From Helicobacter bilis (GTDB lineage: Bacteria > Campylobacterota > Campylobacteria > Campylobacterales > Helicobacteraceae): a stretch of 64,000 bases of DNA. Within the stretch, counting starts at the first letter, position 1. Each line of letters begins with the position of its first letter. Below, one piece after another: positions 34,926 to 46,054 of this stretch. Below the pieces are notes generated by a model. The model was not told where the DNA came from and did not search any database. It saw only the letters and a program-made list of their open reading frames with translations. A program made the translations under genes and the position numbers. Where the stretch lies: contig NZ_CP019645.1 in assembly GCF_001999985.1 (NCBI RefSeq), positions 434,001 to 498,000 on the forward strand, in the 5' to 3' direction.

Positions 34926-36119
34926 ATGTTAGTGCATATATGTTGCAGTGTTGATAGTCATTATTTTCTAAGTGAGCTTCACAAAGCATATCCAGATGAG
35001 AATCTAGTAGGCTTTTTCTATAATCCTAATATTCACCCAAAAGAAGAGCATGATTTGCGATTGCAAGATGTAAGGCGAAGTTGCAATATGCTTAATATCA
35101 AACTTATAGAGGGTGAGTATGATACACAGGTTTGGTTTGAAAATGTAAGGGGTTTAGAAGATGAACCAGAAAAGGGTGATAGGTGTAATGTATGCTTTGA
35201 TACAAGGCTTGTAAAGACAGCACAACTTGCAAAAGAAATGCAGATTCAAAAATTTACTACAACGCTTTTAAGCAGCCCTATGAAAGAACAGCAAGTCCTT
35301 TATAAGCAGGGCGATATAATTGCGGCAAAAAATGATTTAGAGTTTATTAAGATAAATGTTAGAGCAAATGGCGGGGTTAATAAGCAAAACGAGCTTGCAA
35401 AAGAAGATAGGCTGTATAGACAGAATTATTGTGGTTGTCAGTTTGCCCTAAAACAGCAAAGAAGCAAACAGGATAAAGTTGTATTTGAGATGATGAGTAA
35501 TGTGAGTGGGCAGATTATGCCAGCAAGCAATGAATACAGAAAGCTAACATTTAATCAAAGGGATATACTAGAAAAAGAGGGAAAAGGCTATGTTTTAACA
35601 CAGCAAGAAAACCTTGTGTGGCGACTTTTACTCGGCAGAGTTTGGCATAAAAAAGAGGTTATCCCATCATACATTATTGCAAGATCTAACTCAAAAAAGA
35701 AAGCAAAAAGCAGTAAAATAACATGGGCAAAACCAAAGATTGAATCTTTTTATCAAATCTTTCAAACACAATTAAAAGACCTTTCAAACAAAGAAAAAGT
35801 TAGCTTTTTAACCCAAAAAGAAGAGCGATATAAGCTAGATTCTAAGCTGCTCATTGGCTTTTCACAAAAAGATGATAGCATGTTTATAGATATAAATACT
35901 TTGAATTTTTTCTTTAACACAGATTATAAGAATGTAGCCGATATGATAAAAAATCCCCCAAAATACACACAAGAAATGCACCTAAGATATGGTTTGTGTG
36001 GTATGGAGAGTATGAATCCTATCGTTATCCTTGACACGCAGATTCCACACGATATTACTTTAGAGATACAAAGCGTATTTCAAAATGAGCGTAATTTTGT
36101 AGTATTTGAAGAAATGTGA
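34926..36119 (+). CDS. queH: Epoxyqueuosine reductase QueH (DUF208)
   Basis: Performs the final step of queuosine synthesis in tRNA, reducing epoxyqueuosine, and is unrelated to QueG. The family cysteines are present: HICCSVD at the N-terminus, DRCNVCFDTR near residue 96, and YCGCQFALKQQR near 170. The DUF208 core covers about residues 1-180, and a further 210-residue extension seen in Campylobacterota members follows (397 in total). The extension's role is unknown. The start has a clear AAGGAG ribosome site. Confidence 0.88.
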   Translation: MLVHICCSVDSHYFLSELHKAYPDENLVGFFYNPNIHPKEEHDLRLQDVRRSCNMLNIKLIEGEYDTQVWFENVRGLEDEPEKGDRCNVCFDTRLVKTAQLAKEMQIQKFTTTLLSSPMKEQQVLYKQGDIIAAKNDLEFIKINVRANGGVNKQNELAKEDRLYRQNYCGCQFALKQQRSKQDKVVFEMMSNVSGQIMPASNEYRKLTFNQRDILEKEGKGYVLTQQENLVWRLLLGRVWHKKEVIPSYIIARSNSKKKAKSSKITWAKPKIESFYQIFQTQLKDLSNKEKVSFLTQKEERYKLDSKLLIGFSQKDDSMFIDINTLNFFFNTDYKNVADMIKNPPKYTQEMHLRYGLCGMESMNPIVILDTQIPHDITLEIQSVFQNERNFVVFEEM

Positions 36120-36189
36120 TATGTTTGTATCAAAATGTTACATAGATATAAGATTTTATGTGTATAAACTTAATTTTGCGTTATTGCTT

Positions 36190-36201
36190 TCGTGTTATAA
36201 T
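36190..36201 (+). promoter_or_regulatory. Probable sigma-80 promoter
   Basis: TCGTGTTATAAT gives an extended -10 (TATAAT at 36196-36201) 43 bp before the start of the following gene, in the gap after queH. Confidence 0.5.
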
Positions 36202-36244
36202 CCGATTTTGAACTTTTACATGAAAATATTTGATAAGGAATAAT

Positions 36245-37108
36245 ATGGCAAGCGCGGATATGTATAATCTCAATCCACAAGATATCACACATGATTTTCA
36301 AGCAGTCCCGCAGGATACTGACTTTTATGCTGAGATTGATGAAAAATTTATCGCCCCATTACTCTCTGGGAGTGCATATCATGTCGCTATAAAAGAGTTT
36401 AATTCACTTGCAAAAAGCCCACTTTTAACGCGTTATAATGAGTTTGGATTGACGCAAGAACTTCAAAAAGGCTATCGTAATGAATACAATATTGTATTTT
36501 ATCCTTATGTTGTAAGTTTTGATTTTCATTACAATAATGTATATTTGGATACTCTTCGCACACTTTTTGCACAGCTTTCAAATAAAACTTATTGTTCTAA
36601 TGAGGCTATACGGAATCTAAAGGATTTGCGTCATTTCGATATGTCGTGCGTGGCATTTGGCGATTTTGATTTAGAGTATATAGAACGCGAAGGCTGGTAT
36701 GGAATTAAACATTTTTACCTTGATAATTTTCAAGCCATACCACTTGAATACTCCCGCTTACTCGCACAAAAATTGCATCGCCTTTCATCTTATTTGTATT
36801 TTTCTTTCACAGATTCTACACAAGAACATATTGTTGGCGTGTATTCAGATTTTAGGGATTACAGCCTTGAGTGTTATAATACAAAAATGGAGAGAAAGAT
36901 TAGCCGCTTACTCGCAAATACAAAACGCACAACCTTTGCAACCTATCAAGTTGAGCCATTAAGTCCGATGGCTTTATCATATCGTTTGCGATCATTCTTC
37001 CTTGTGCGTGAGAAGGCAGAAGAAAATAGCTATGCTTTCATTATATTTCTAAGCGAAGAAGAGATAAGCCGTATTACAAATATCCGTGCGTATGCTAAGG
37101 CAGAGTAA
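36245..37108 (+). CDS. Hypothetical protein of 288 residues
   Basis: Start ATG 36245 is chosen since TAAGGAATAAT precedes it; an in-frame ATG at 36230 has no ribosome site. The protein is soluble, with no signal or membrane span, and rich in tyrosine and phenylalanine (YNIVFYPYVVSFDFHYNNVYLDTL; WYGIKHFYLDNFQAIPLEYSRLLAQKLHRLSSYLYFSF). No motif I recognise. It has its own promoter and is monocistronic by appearance. Confidence 0.65.
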   Translation: MASADMYNLNPQDITHDFQAVPQDTDFYAEIDEKFIAPLLSGSAYHVAIKEFNSLAKSPLLTRYNEFGLTQELQKGYRNEYNIVFYPYVVSFDFHYNNVYLDTLRTLFAQLSNKTYCSNEAIRNLKDLRHFDMSCVAFGDFDLEYIEREGWYGIKHFYLDNFQAIPLEYSRLLAQKLHRLSSYLYFSFTDSTQEHIVGVYSDFRDYSLECYNTKMERKISRLLANTKRTTFATYQVEPLSPMALSYRLRSFFLVREKAEENSYAFIIFLSEEEISRITNIRAYAKAE

Positions 37109-37242
37109 TTTTCTTTCGCTATAAATGAATATCTAGATTCTAAAGATAATTTTACTCACTTATGCTTTGATGATAAGTAAATAGAATCTAAGCAATCAAG
37201 GACTACAAAAACGCATAGAAAATAGCAAAAGTCATGCCAACC

Positions 37243-37782
37243 TTACCCCACGCCACCATCATGCTGCATTGTGATAAAAAAGAGTTGGTGCGTCATCTTT
37301 AGCTTTTCTAGCGTTGCTACCAATGCTGCATAACTTGCGTCCATATCATTTTTACCTTTCTCTTTTGCATTTTTTTCAATATTAGTGAGATTTGTATAGA
37401 GTTCGCGTATAGTCGGTAGGGCTTGTGGATTTGGCTTTCTACGCACGGAATAATAGCCAATAATTTCGCCATTTGCATTAAATGAGGGCGTTACATTTGC
37501 ATATACCCAATACTCTAAGCCCTCTTTGTTTCTATTAAGCACAAAGGCATTAATCTCTTTGCCACTTTTTATCGTATCCCATAATACTTTGAAAATAATG
37601 CGTGGCATAAGCGGATGTCGTATAATATTATGATTATGCCCAATGAGTTCTTCTTCATCATAACCGCTAAATGCTATAAAATCAAAATTCGCATAGGTGA
37701 TATAACCGCGTAAATCCGTTTTTGAAGTGATAAGACTGCTTTCATGTAAAATAAGCTCATTACCATTTCTCTCTATTTCCAA
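37243..37782 (-). CDS. PAS-domain energy-taxis protein, CetB/Aer-like
   Basis: A 179-residue protein made of one PAS domain (about residues 15-115) and a helical tail. The Aer-type signature is strong: ITYANFDFIAFSGYDEEELIGHNHNIIRHPLMPRIIFKVLWDTI and AFVLNRNKEGLEYWVYANVTP. In Aer and CetB this pocket holds FAD and reports redox state. In Campylobacter CetB works with the separate transducer CetA; no CetA-like gene is in this window. It diverges from truB, with 85 bp between the starts. Confidence 0.8.
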   Translation of the reverse strand: MEIERNGNELILHESSLITSKTDLRGYITYANFDFIAFSGYDEEELIGHNHNIIRHPLMPRIIFKVLWDTIKSGKEINAFVLNRNKEGLEYWVYANVTPSFNANGEIIGYYSVRRKPNPQALPTIRELYTNLTNIEKNAKEKGKNDMDASYAALVATLEKLKMTHQLFFITMQHDGGVG

Positions 37783-37867
37783 AGCTTATCCTTTTTATTT
37801 TATTTAGATAATTATAACGAATATGAAGTAAAATATACCTTACGACTCTATTTAATAAGGGCTATTT

Positions 37868-38965
37868 TTGCAAGATACAATGCCGCAAAACTTTTTTGCA
37901 ATCGCTTCTAAACCACCAAATATTTCAAGTCTTAGTTTTGCTAATATGCTTAAAAAAGGTTTGAAAGAGCTAGGCTATCCTGTTAAAAAGATAGGATTCT
38001 CTGGCACACTTGACCCATTCGCACATGGTATGCTAATACTTGGTGTAAATCACTACACAAAGCTATTATCACACATTAGGAAAGACTATAAGACATATAA
38101 AGCCGTGCTATTTTTAGGTTTAGAGAGTAAAAGCCTTGATATTGAAAATATCGTATGCCTTCATCAAATAAAACCATATAGCCACGAAGAGATAGAAAAA
38201 GCAATACAAAACATACAAGGCAATATATCCTATAAACCACCAAAATTTAGTGCAAAGCATATTAATGGTGTGCGTGCTTATGAGCTTATGAGAAAGGGCA
38301 TAGACTTTGATATAGATACGATTACAACAGATATAAAGTATATAAAGATTCTAAACTATTCACATCCTTTCTTAAGCTTTGAAGTATGTGTGAGTGAGGG
38401 TGGATATATCCGCAGTATAGGGGAGATTATTGCTAAGAATCTAGGGATATGCGGGAGTTTATGTAGCTTAGAGAGAGTGCAAGAGGGAGAGTGGAATTAT
38501 AAAAATATGCTTAAAGATTCTATGACACATAAACAAAATAATGTTTTAGGGTGCATAGAAGTGCCATTGCAAATACAAGGGATACGCCAAAATGCAAAAG
38601 TTATAATTTTAAATATAAAAAATGCCTTAAAATATGATACAATTCAGCTTACAGAATATGCAAAAATCGCATATAATGGTGCAAAGTTTATACTTAATCC
38701 CTCTTTGTGTGCAAAGATTTTTAGTGATATGGTGTGTGTAGCAGATTCTAAGAAAGATTCTAAACAACACACGCAGCAATCGCAAAATATACAAGCAACT
38801 CATTTAGAATCAGGGTGTCATAACAAGGAAGTTTGCCCAGATACCATGTGTAAAGATTCTGTAAGCAAGATATTGCTTGCAGATTTTGACACGCATTTTG
38901 GAATCATTGAAGTATTTCAAGATGGCAAGGTAAAATATATTTTAAATAGGATTGATAAATGTTGA
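37868..38965 (+). CDS. truB: tRNA pseudouridine(55) synthase TruB
   Basis: Converts U55 of the tRNA T-loop to pseudouridine. The catalytic motif is [17 protein letters not shown] with Asp49, followed by [32 protein letters not shown] and [11 protein letters not shown]. The start is TTG at 37868 after AAGGG; ATG 37880 is also possible but begins close to the fold. At 365 residues it exceeds the usual length because of a C-terminal extension of about 120 residues containing D-S-K and H-L-E-S-G-C-H stretches like the dispersed repeats. Its end overlaps csrA by 7 bases. Confidence 0.9.
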   Translation: MQDTMPQNFFAIASKPPNISSLSFANMLKKGLKELGYPVKKIGFSGTLDPFAHGMLILGVNHYTKLLSHIRKDYKTYKAVLFLGLESKSLDIENIVCLHQIKPYSHEEIEKAIQNIQGNISYKPPKFSAKHINGVRAYELMRKGIDFDIDTITTDIKYIKILNYSHPFLSFEVCVSEGGYIRSIGEIIAKNLGICGSLCSLERVQEGEWNYKNMLKDSMTHKQNNVLGCIEVPLQIQGIRQNAKVIILNIKNALKYDTIQLTEYAKIAYNGAKFILNPSLCAKIFSDMVCVADSKKDSKQHTQQSQNIQATHLESGCHNKEVCPDTMCKDSVSKILLADFDTHFGIIEVFQDGKVKYILNRIDKC

Positions 38966-39252
38966 TTTTGTCCAGAAAACAAGAAGAGAGTGTCGTTATT
39001 GGAAATGATATTATTCTTAAGGTGGTAAGCATTGATAAAGGCAGCGTGAAGCTAGGGTTTGAAGCACCACCAAAAACACTTATTTTGCGTGCAGAACTCA
39101 CTGAAGCCATCAAAAGCGAAAACACAAAAGCTACAAGCGACTCTGTAAGTATGGATATGCTAGATGCACTTGGTATGCAATTGAAACTCAAAAGATCAAA
39201 AGAGATGAATGCAAAAGATAAGTTTAAAAAAGAGCAAAATGGTAAGAGATAG
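38959..39252 (+). CDS. csrA: Carbon storage regulator CsrA
   Basis: An RNA-binding post-transcriptional regulator that blocks or stabilises mRNAs at GGA sites and controls motility and stress genes in Helicobacter and Campylobacter. The dimer-forming strands are [23 protein letters not shown] and [17 protein letters not shown], with the key arginines preserved. The C-terminal tail is longer than in gamma-proteobacteria, as usual in this phylum. Its ATG lies inside the truB end (GATAAATGTTGA), implying translational coupling. The 323 bp after it hold an imperfect stem (GGATTA...TAATCC, 39376-39409) and no gene. Confidence 0.95.
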   Translation: MLILSRKQEESVVIGNDIILKVVSIDKGSVKLGFEAPPKTLILRAELTEAIKSENTKATSDSVSMDMLDALGMQLKLKRSKEMNAKDKFKKEQNGKR

Positions 39253-39575
39253 GGCGTTTAAAGTGAATTTGGGTGAAGTCGTGGAATCTATCTTATTTTC
39301 ATGTTTGTAAATATATGTGGAATGTCTTTTCTGGTTTTTCATATTGGTTGGTTATTTCATTGTGTAGCACAACATGGATTAGATATTTAATGTAAAAAAT
39401 ATTTAATCCGACATTTATAATTTTAAAACAATAATATGAAGTCATTTGTTTTTTATAGTATATAAAGCTAATATTTAAGCACATCTAGCTCTGCATTGTA
39501 TACCATCGTGTTGCTAACAAAAACATATTATTGTGTTTCACATGTCTCATGTGTTTGTCCTATAGTAAAAGATTA

Positions 39576-40504
39576 TTAAAATGAAATTGGAATATTTGGC
39601 AATTTCTCACCATTTGGATAATCAAGATTTGGTATATCACCACATTCATTTCGTAAGGTAAAATCTCTTGGTAATAAGTCTTTTCTTGCGTAGCTCACCT
39701 CAAACACATTTGCCATAAAACGATCTTTGACATAAAAATTATGTCCATATGGATTAAAGTGTAAATGTATTGGTTGAAAGGCATGATGAAACCTTTCTAG
39801 TATGGCTACATGTCGTTCTGTTTGCAATGAGACTCTAGGATCACAATCATGGAATTCTAAAATAATTTGTGAAAAATATTTTTCAAGTATGCTAAAATCA
39901 AGCCTTTCAAAAATCTCCCATTCCGCCCCTTCAATATCTATTTGCAATATATTATGATCTTTTTCATTGAAGCTATATTGCTGCATAATGTCATCAAAAG
40001 TGATTGTTTGATGATCTCTTGTCGCTCCAACAAATTTTTTATGAAAAATCATGTTTTTATGTGTATCTGGGGCTTTTTCTATGCTCGCATCATATTGCAA
40101 TACCTGATAGCCCATATTTGCCATTTCTAAATCCCAAGGGGAAAAGTCAGAAACGCCTAGAGAGACTGCCTTTGGTTGTGAGTTTGACAATGGGGGGGGG
40201 GGGGTAACATCACATATCCACCATCCATTTTGCCACCCATTCGCACAAGATTATCAAGTTTTGCAGGACGCACAGCATTAAGATATTTTTTTGTATTTTC
40301 AATGCAAGACTTACGAGAATCTACTGATACCCACAATCCCATTTGAAGCATTGCAAAGAGTAAATCTTTATGTTCTTCATTTTTCACACAAGCTTGTATC
40401 GCATGGCTTGTGCTAGTAAGTCTCTGCAAAGCATGCAAACCTTCATTAACGCCATTTAATCTTCTTTTCACACCGCCTAATGGATTTAAACGCAATTTTC
40501 TCAT
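39576..40504 (-). CDS. FkbM-family methyltransferase, phase-variable, OFF in this sequence
   Basis: Two minus-strand frames together encode one SAM-dependent methyltransferase of about 310 residues. The first (40504 to about 40157) ends VRMGGKMDGGYVMLPPPP and then runs to a premature stop. The second carries KAVSLGVSDFSPWD, HNILQIDIEGAEWEIFERLDF, IILEFHD and HLHFNPYGHNFYV, the FkbM motifs. They join at a tract of 13 C on the coding strand (40204-40192). With 14 or 11 C the reading frame is continuous (PPPPPLSNSQPKAVS), so the gene is off at 13. Such genes often modify surface sugars. Confidence 0.85.
40192..40204. repeat. Homopolymer G13 tract (phase-variation switch)
   Basis: Thirteen G on the plus strand lie within the methyltransferase coding region. 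Slipped-strand changes here would switch the frame. ON lengths follow from the frames of the two halves: 40504 and 40190 differ by 314 bases, so one added base or two lost bases restores continuity. Confidence 0.9.
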
Positions 40505-40638
40505 AAATTCAACTCCGTATTATAAAATAAAGCCTTGTATTATAGCACATATTAAGTTCAAATGCTTAGTCTCTAGTGATTCTAAATTCTCATTATCTTG
40601 CACCCCTACGCCCTGCACCCGCCCAAATGGTTGAGTTT

Positions 40639-42876
40639 CTAAAATCCAACTTCAATAGTCCCAAGCACTTCAAATGAAGCGTTTGGATCGATTTCAGCGT
40701 GGCTTAAAACTACGACGGAATCTAGCTTAAATTGCTCTAATTTAATGCTTAAAGGCATGCGTAATTGTGGATCAACCACTAAGATAACAGGTGTGATATT
40801 TCTTTGTAAGATTTTCACGCTTTCTTGCTCTACTGCGTCAATTAGCTTTTGCATTTCGCTTGTATTCAGTAGTAAGAATTTCGCACCATGCTGGTCTTTT
40901 AGCTTATTTAATAAGAAATGCTCAGAATCTTGAGAGAGTGTAACAAGCTTTATGTTGCCATCTTCAGATTTAAAGACATTTGTAATAACGCGTGAAAGCT
41001 TAGATCTTACTTGCTCCACGATAATTGCCACATCATTTTGCACACTTGGGGCAATATCTGTGATTGTCTCAAGGATTGTAAGCATATCTTTAATCGGTAT
41101 GCCCTCATGCAGCAAGGCTTGCAATACGCTGCGGATAACGCTGGAAGGCACTTTCTTTGCCTCTTCGATTGCGGCTGGATACTCTTCTTCAAGTCTATCC
41201 ATAAGTTTTTTAACTTCATCTTTTGTGATAAATTCTTCAGCGTATTTTTTCACAAGCTCACTCATGTGAGTTGCAATAACCGTTGATGGATCAATAACCG
41301 TGTAGCCTTGAATAATCGCATCTTCTTTTAAATTCGCATCAATCCACATAGCATCAAGCCCAAAGGCTGGCTCTTTTGTGGGGATTCCATCAATCTCTTT
41401 TGCTACCATACCTGTATTCATAGCAAGGAATTTATCTGGCATGACTTCACCGCTACCAATTTCAATGCCTTTTAAGAAAAATTGATAAGTTGTAGGTCCA
41501 ATGCCCGGGTCATCTGTCATGCGGATTTGAGGCATTAAAAAGCCATAGTCTCTTGCTATCTTTTTTCTAATCCCACGCACTCTCTCTAGTAAATCTCCAC
41601 CTTGATCTACTGCGGCAAGACGGATTAAATGATAGCCTAAATGCAACTCTAAAAATTCTACTTTTAGCACTTCATTTATTGCTTTTTCTTCTTCTTTTTT
41701 GATTTCTTCTTGTGTTTTTGGTGGTCGTTTTGGTGCTGGTTCTTGTATCGGCACTTTTTCCCCGCTTGCTTGTGCTGCCTTTTTTGCGGCTTTTTTTTCT
41801 TTTGCTTTTTTGTTGCCAAAACCGCCTATTAATTGATTGAATTTCGCAAATACAGAATCTTCATTATCCCTATTAATAAGCCATGCAGCAAACCAAAATA
41901 CCGCACCAACAAATGCAAGTGGTAAGGTAGGAAAGCTTGGGGCAAGTGAGAATATAAATAGGATAAAGCCTACAATGATGAGTGTTTTTGATTTGTCTGT
42001 TAATTGTTTTACAAGATTGTTTGCAAAGTTTTCTTCTTCACCCTTTGTAGTCCGTGTCGCTACGATACCTGTAGCAGTCGCTACGATTAGGGCTGGGATT
42101 TGTCCTACGAGACCATCACCGATAGTAAGAATGGTAAATACTTTTGCCGCTTCTGCCATTGTCATATCATTTTGAAATACACCGATACAAAATCCACCGA
42201 TAATATTAATGATAGTAATGATAATAGCAGCAATCGCATCACCCTTTACAAACTTACTCGCACCATCCATTGCACCATAAAAGTCGGCTTCTTGCGCTAA
42301 ACTTTCACGCCTTTGCTTTGCTTCTTTCTCATCAATTAGCCCTGCATTCATATCCGCATCAATTGCCATTTGCTTACCGGGCATCGCATCAAGGGCAAAA
42401 CGCGCTCTAACTTCTGTTACACGCGTTGAACCATTTGTGATAACAAGCAGATTCACTATGATAAGAATCACAAAGATGATAACACCAATGGTATAGCTAC
42501 CACTTGCTACAAACTCGCCAAATGCTTCTACAATGCGACTCACATGTGCTGCACCATTGCTACCCTCGCTAAGAATCATACGCGTTGTAGCTACATTGAG
42601 TGCGAGTCGATACGCCGTTACAAATAAAAGCAGGGTTGGAAAAGTAGAAAAATCCATAGGTTTATTAATATAAAGTGCGATTAAGATAATAAGAATAGAA
42701 AGGGCAATAGAAATGGTTAATAATAAATCAAGCATAGGTGCTGGTAGTGGCACAATGATGACTGCTAGAATCATCACTACAAACACCACAACACCAAGAT
42801 CCTTTGACTTCCCAATGAGCTTTAGAAACGGAAAAGCTCGTTGTAGAATACCACCATTTTGTTCTTTGTCTGCCAT
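40639..42876 (-). CDS. flhA: Flagellar export apparatus protein FlhA
   Basis: The inner-membrane export gate of the flagellar type III system. The N-terminal half has about eight spans with the FHIPEP-family signature [16 protein letters not shown] and [20 protein letters not shown]. The acidic loop [30 protein letters not shown] follows. From about residue 370 is a charged linker ([18 protein letters not shown]), then the cytoplasmic ring domain. Length 745 is close to Helicobacter FlhA. In H. pylori loss of FlhA also shuts down flagellar gene regulators. It diverges from rpsO, as in H. pylori (recalled). Confidence 0.97.
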   Translation of the reverse strand: MADKEQNGGILQRAFPFLKLIGKSKDLGVVVFVVMILAVIIVPLPAPMLDLLLTISIALSILIILIALYINKPMDFSTFPTLLLFVTAYRLALNVATTRMILSEGSNGAAHVSRIVEAFGEFVASGSYTIGVIIFVILIIVNLLVITNGSTRVTEVRARFALDAMPGKQMAIDADMNAGLIDEKEAKQRRESLAQEADFYGAMDGASKFVKGDAIAAIIITIINIIGGFCIGVFQNDMTMAEAAKVFTILTIGDGLVGQIPALIVATATGIVATRTTKGEEENFANNLVKQLTDKSKTLIIVGFILFIFSLAPSFPTLPLAFVGAVFWFAAWLINRDNEDSVFAKFNQLIGGFGNKKAKEKKAAKKAAQASGEKVPIQEPAPKRPPKTQEEIKKEEEKAINEVLKVEFLELHLGYHLIRLAAVDQGGDLLERVRGIRKKIARDYGFLMPQIRMTDDPGIGPTTYQFFLKGIEIGSGEVMPDKFLAMNTGMVAKEIDGIPTKEPAFGLDAMWIDANLKEDAIIQGYTVIDPSTVIATHMSELVKKYAEEFITKDEVKKLMDRLEEEYPAAIEEAKKVPSSVIRSVLQALLHEGIPIKDMLTILETITDIAPSVQNDVAIIVEQVRSKLSRVITNVFKSEDGNIKLVTLSQDSEHFLLNKLKDQHGAKFLLLNTSEMQKLIDAVEQESVKILQRNITPVILVVDPQLRMPLSIKLEQFKLDSVVVLSHAEIDPNASFEVLGTIEVGF

Positions 42877-42902
42877 AATAATTTTTACCTTAAATTCCTG
42901 TT

Positions 42903-42985
42903 TCTTGTCATATTGATCCTTTGAAAAAGGCGAACTACCTTACAAATCCATAGCTGGATATTCCACTTCGCTCAGCATAAACAAG
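42903..42985. repeat. Degenerate dispersed palindromic repeat between flhA and rpsO
   Basis: CTTGTCATATTGA at the left and CACTTCGCTCAGCATAAACAAG at the right are recognisable eroded arms. The middle includes a GCTGGATATT element like those at 14500. It lies in the divergent promoter region. Confidence 0.5.
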
Positions 42986-43060
42986 TTATTTTAGAATCTA
43001 GTTTCCTTTAAGTTTTTAGAAATAAATTGCATATTTTACCAAAAATATTGAAAAATATGT

Positions 43061-43066
43061 TAAAAT
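43061..43066 (+). promoter_or_regulatory. Probable -10 element for rpsO
   Basis: TATGTTAAAATCC places TAAAAT 39 bp before the rpsO start, after an A/T-rich stretch typical of Campylobacterota promoters. Confidence 0.4.
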
Positions 43067-43105
43067 CCAATCTTTAATTTCATTTTACCATTTATGGAGG
43101 TCATC

Positions 43106-43381
43106 ATGGCTACTGAATTGGCAAATAAGCAAGAGATTATCTCACAATTTGCTAGAGATTCTAAGGATACAGGCTCAAGTGAAGTGCAGATCGCACTTTT
43201 AACACATAGGATTGCAAATCTCACACAGCATTTAAAAAGCAATCCAAAGGACCACTCAAGTAGATTGGGACTTTTAAAGCTTGTTGGACAAAGAAAAAGT
43301 TTGCTGAAGTATTTAAAGAAAAATAAATATGAAAGCTACATTAAAACCATTAAAGCGTTGAATATTAAAGATAAAGTGTAA
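43106..43381 (+). CDS. rpsO: 30S ribosomal protein S15
   Basis: A small-subunit protein that binds the 16S rRNA central domain. The start is ATG 43106 after a strong TGGAGG site; the in-frame ATG at 43094 lies before that site. Core motifs [50 protein letters not shown] are complete, length 91. The 477 bp downstream to ccoN have no ORF that I can support and contain the ccoN promoter region. Confidence 0.97.
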   Translation: MATELANKQEIISQFARDSKDTGSSEVQIALLTHRIANLTQHLKSNPKDHSSRLGLLKLVGQRKSLLKYLKKNKYESYIKTIKALNIKDKV

Positions 43382-43858
43382 TCGCATATTATCATATTAT
43401 CTTAATCACGCCTTATGACTACAAGCTAGATTCTAATGTTTTTTGAGATCATTGCAGGACATTTGAAAAGCAAATTTTCTTGGGATAACAGAATCTAGCA
43501 CATCTTGCTACATTAAGCTTTTACTCAATTTTTAAGTTTTGCTGTTTATTTTTATACATTGTGCAACATAATCTAGATACATTTGGTTTCATCAATTATT
43601 ATGTGCGTGATTTTTGGGATTACCTTTTTGTGTTTTAGATGATAGATTCTAGCTGCATTAGCATGTGGTGTAAAGCAAGTAACTTTATTGCAATAAGTAA
43701 CGCCATAACTATCTCGAAGCACTGCATTAAATTGTTGTAGTGTAATGTCGTTAATTTTTTATTAACCATTTCCTTTATTTAAGCTATTACTAATAAAATG
43801 AATACTAAAATTACACTCGTGTTCATGTGACTCAAAATTTTGGAAGAAGGAGACTTGT

Positions 43859-45322
43859 ATGCAAGAGGGCATAAAGCAGTATGACTACTCACTTGCGAAG
43901 CTTTTTTTGCTTGTTTGTATAGCAACGGGCTTTCTAGGTATGTTGATAGGTGTGGTTTTGGCATTTCAGTTGGCAGTTCCAGATTTAAACTATATCGCTG
44001 GGGAATATTCTATTTTTGGTAGATTGCGACCATTACACACAAATGTGATTATTTATGGTTTTACATTGAGCGGTATTTGGGCTGGCTGGTATTATTTAGG
44101 GCAAAGGGTGCTTAAAATCACATATCATGACCACCCGTTTTTAAAACTTGTTGGTATGTTGCACTTTTTCATGTATCTTGTGGTGCTTGTGTTAGCACTT
44201 TATACATTGTTTTCTGGGATTACTCAATCAAAAGAGTATGCAGAGCTTCCATGGATTGTGGATCTTTTGGTTGTAGTTACTTGGGTGCTATGGGGTATGA
44301 GTATGTTTGGGTCTATGGCAGTTAGAAGAGAGAAGGTTATCTATATCTCTTTGTGGTATTTCATTGCTACTTTTACTGCTATTTCTGTGCTTTATATCTT
44401 TAATAACCTTTCTGTTCCTACACAATTAGTTACGGGTTATGGTAGCTTTTGGCATAGTATATCTATGTATGCGGGGACAAATGATGCACTGATTCAGTGG
44501 TGGTGGGGGCATAATGCGGTTGCATTTGTTTTCACTTCTGGTATTATTGGTTTGATTTATTATTTCTTACCAAAGGAATCTGGACAGCCTGTATTCTCAT
44601 ATAAATTAACATTATTTTCATTCTGGAGTTTAATGTTTGTATATATTTGGGCTGGCGGACACCATGTTATCTACTCAACCGTGCCAGATTGGGTGCAAAC
44701 TCTTGGGTCTGTATTCTCTGTTGTGCTTATTTTACCTTCTTGGGGAACTGCTGTAAATATGCTTTTAACCATGAGAGGGCAGTGGCATCAGCTTAAAGAG
44801 TCACCATTAATCAAATTCTTGATTTTAGCATCTACTTGGTATATGCTTGCGACACTTGAGGGTCCTATTCAGTCTATTAAATCAGTTAATGCTTTAGCGC
44901 ACTTTACTGATTGGATTGTAGGGCATGTGCATGATGCGGCACTTGGCTGGGTTGCTTTCACTATTATTGCTAGTGTGTATCACATGTTGCCTCGTCTTTA
45001 TGGTAGAGAAATCTATTCTAAAAAGATTATTGAAGCACAATTCTGGATTATGACAATAGGTATTGTATTCTACTTCTCAAGCATGTGGATTGCAGGTATA
45101 GTGCAAGGTATGATGTGGAGAGATATTACACCTTTAGGTCAGCTTAAATATTCTTTCATTGATACTGTTGCGGTATTAAAACCATACTTTATTATGAGAG
45201 GTATTGGTGGATTGCTGTATCTTGTTGGCTTTGTAATGTTTATCTATAATGTTGTAATGACTATGGTGGCTGCTAGAACTCTTAATAAAGAGCCTGAGTA
45301 TGCTTCACCTATGGCATCTTAA
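43859..45322 (+). CDS. ccoN: cbb3-type cytochrome c oxidase subunit I
   Basis: The catalytic subunit of the high-affinity terminal oxidase used under low oxygen. It has about 12 membrane spans with heme and copper ligands in RPLHTNVIIYGF, WWWGHNAVAFVF and GGHHVIYSTVPDW, and the HVHDAALGWVAF segment. Length 487 is normal. GAAGGAG precedes ATG 43859. It opens an operon with ccoO, ccoQ and ccoP and downstream assembly-like genes. In H. pylori this is the only terminal oxidase (HP0144-HP0147). Confidence 0.97.
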   Translation: MQEGIKQYDYSLAKLFLLVCIATGFLGMLIGVVLAFQLAVPDLNYIAGEYSIFGRLRPLHTNVIIYGFTLSGIWAGWYYLGQRVLKITYHDHPFLKLVGMLHFFMYLVVLVLALYTLFSGITQSKEYAELPWIVDLLVVVTWVLWGMSMFGSMAVRREKVIYISLWYFIATFTAISVLYIFNNLSVPTQLVTGYGSFWHSISMYAGTNDALIQWWWGHNAVAFVFTSGIIGLIYYFLPKESGQPVFSYKLTLFSFWSLMFVYIWAGGHHVIYSTVPDWVQTLGSVFSVVLILPSWGTAVNMLLTMRGQWHQLKESPLIKFLILASTWYMLATLEGPIQSIKSVNALAHFTDWIVGHVHDAALGWVAFTIIASVYHMLPRLYGREIYSKKIIEAQFWIMTIGIVFYFSSMWIAGIVQGMMWRDITPLGQLKYSFIDTVAVLKPYFIMRGIGGLLYLVGFVMFIYNVVMTMVAARTLNKEPEYASPMAS

Positions 45323-45331
45323 GGAGGCTTT

Positions 45332-46030
45332 ATGTTTGCTTGGTTAGAGAAAAATCCTTTCTTTTTCACAATTGCATTTGTTGTTGTGTTTTCTGTGGCT
45401 GGGTTGGTGCAGATTATCCCTGACTTTAGAAAGTCTTCGCAACCTATAGAGGGTTTGCGTCCGCTAACAGTGCTTGAGACTGCCGGGAGACAAGTATATA
45501 TTAAAGAGGGTTGTTATAACTGCCATTCACAGCTTATCCGTGAGTTTAAAAGCGAAGTAATGCGCTATGGTATGTATAGCCTTAGTGGTGAGTATGCTTA
45601 TGATAGACCATTCTTATGGGGTTCTAAGAGAACTGGACCTGACCTACATAGAATTGGCGATAGAAGCAGTAGCGACTGGCATGCTAATCACATGTATGAT
45701 CCAAACTCTGTTGTGCCTAAGTCCATTATGCCAGCATATAAGCATTTATATGATAAAGAAATAGATTTTGACACTGCGTATGCAGAAGCATTAACTCAAA
45801 AGAAAGTCTTTAATGTGCCTTATGATGTTGAGGGATTAAAGACTAGCGTTAAGCTTGGGACTATAGAAGAGGCAAAAGAGCAATTTAAGACTGATGCAGC
45901 ACGGATTGTAGAAGAGATGAAGCATAGTCAAACCGCTCAAATGTTTGATGATGGCAATGGTAAGATTACTGAGATTGTCGCACTCATTGCCTATCTTAAT
46001 AGTTTGGGTTCAAGTAGAATTGTTAAATAG
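45332..46030 (+). CDS. ccoO: cbb3-type cytochrome c oxidase subunit II (monoheme)
   Basis: Passes electrons to the CcoN active site. One N-terminal span (about 9-29) is followed by the heme c site CYNCHS at residues 61-66. A methionine-containing region VVPKSIMPAYKHL provides the likely distal ligand. Length 232. It begins 9 bp after ccoN behind TAAGGAGG. Confidence 0.97.
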   Translation: MFAWLEKNPFFFTIAFVVVFSVAGLVQIIPDFRKSSQPIEGLRPLTVLETAGRQVYIKEGCYNCHSQLIREFKSEVMRYGMYSLSGEYAYDRPFLWGSKRTGPDLHRIGDRSSSDWHANHMYDPNSVVPKSIMPAYKHLYDKEIDFDTAYAEALTQKKVFNVPYDVEGLKTSVKLGTIEEAKEQFKTDAARIVEEMKHSQTAQMFDDGNGKITEIVALIAYLNSLGSSRIVK

Positions 46031-46054
46031 ATTGGAATCTAAAAGGAGATTTGT

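Noticed and set aside
39376-39409. Terminator after csrA
   Set aside because: The stem GGATTA/TAATCC is interrupted and no T-run follows, so it is only mentioned within csrA.
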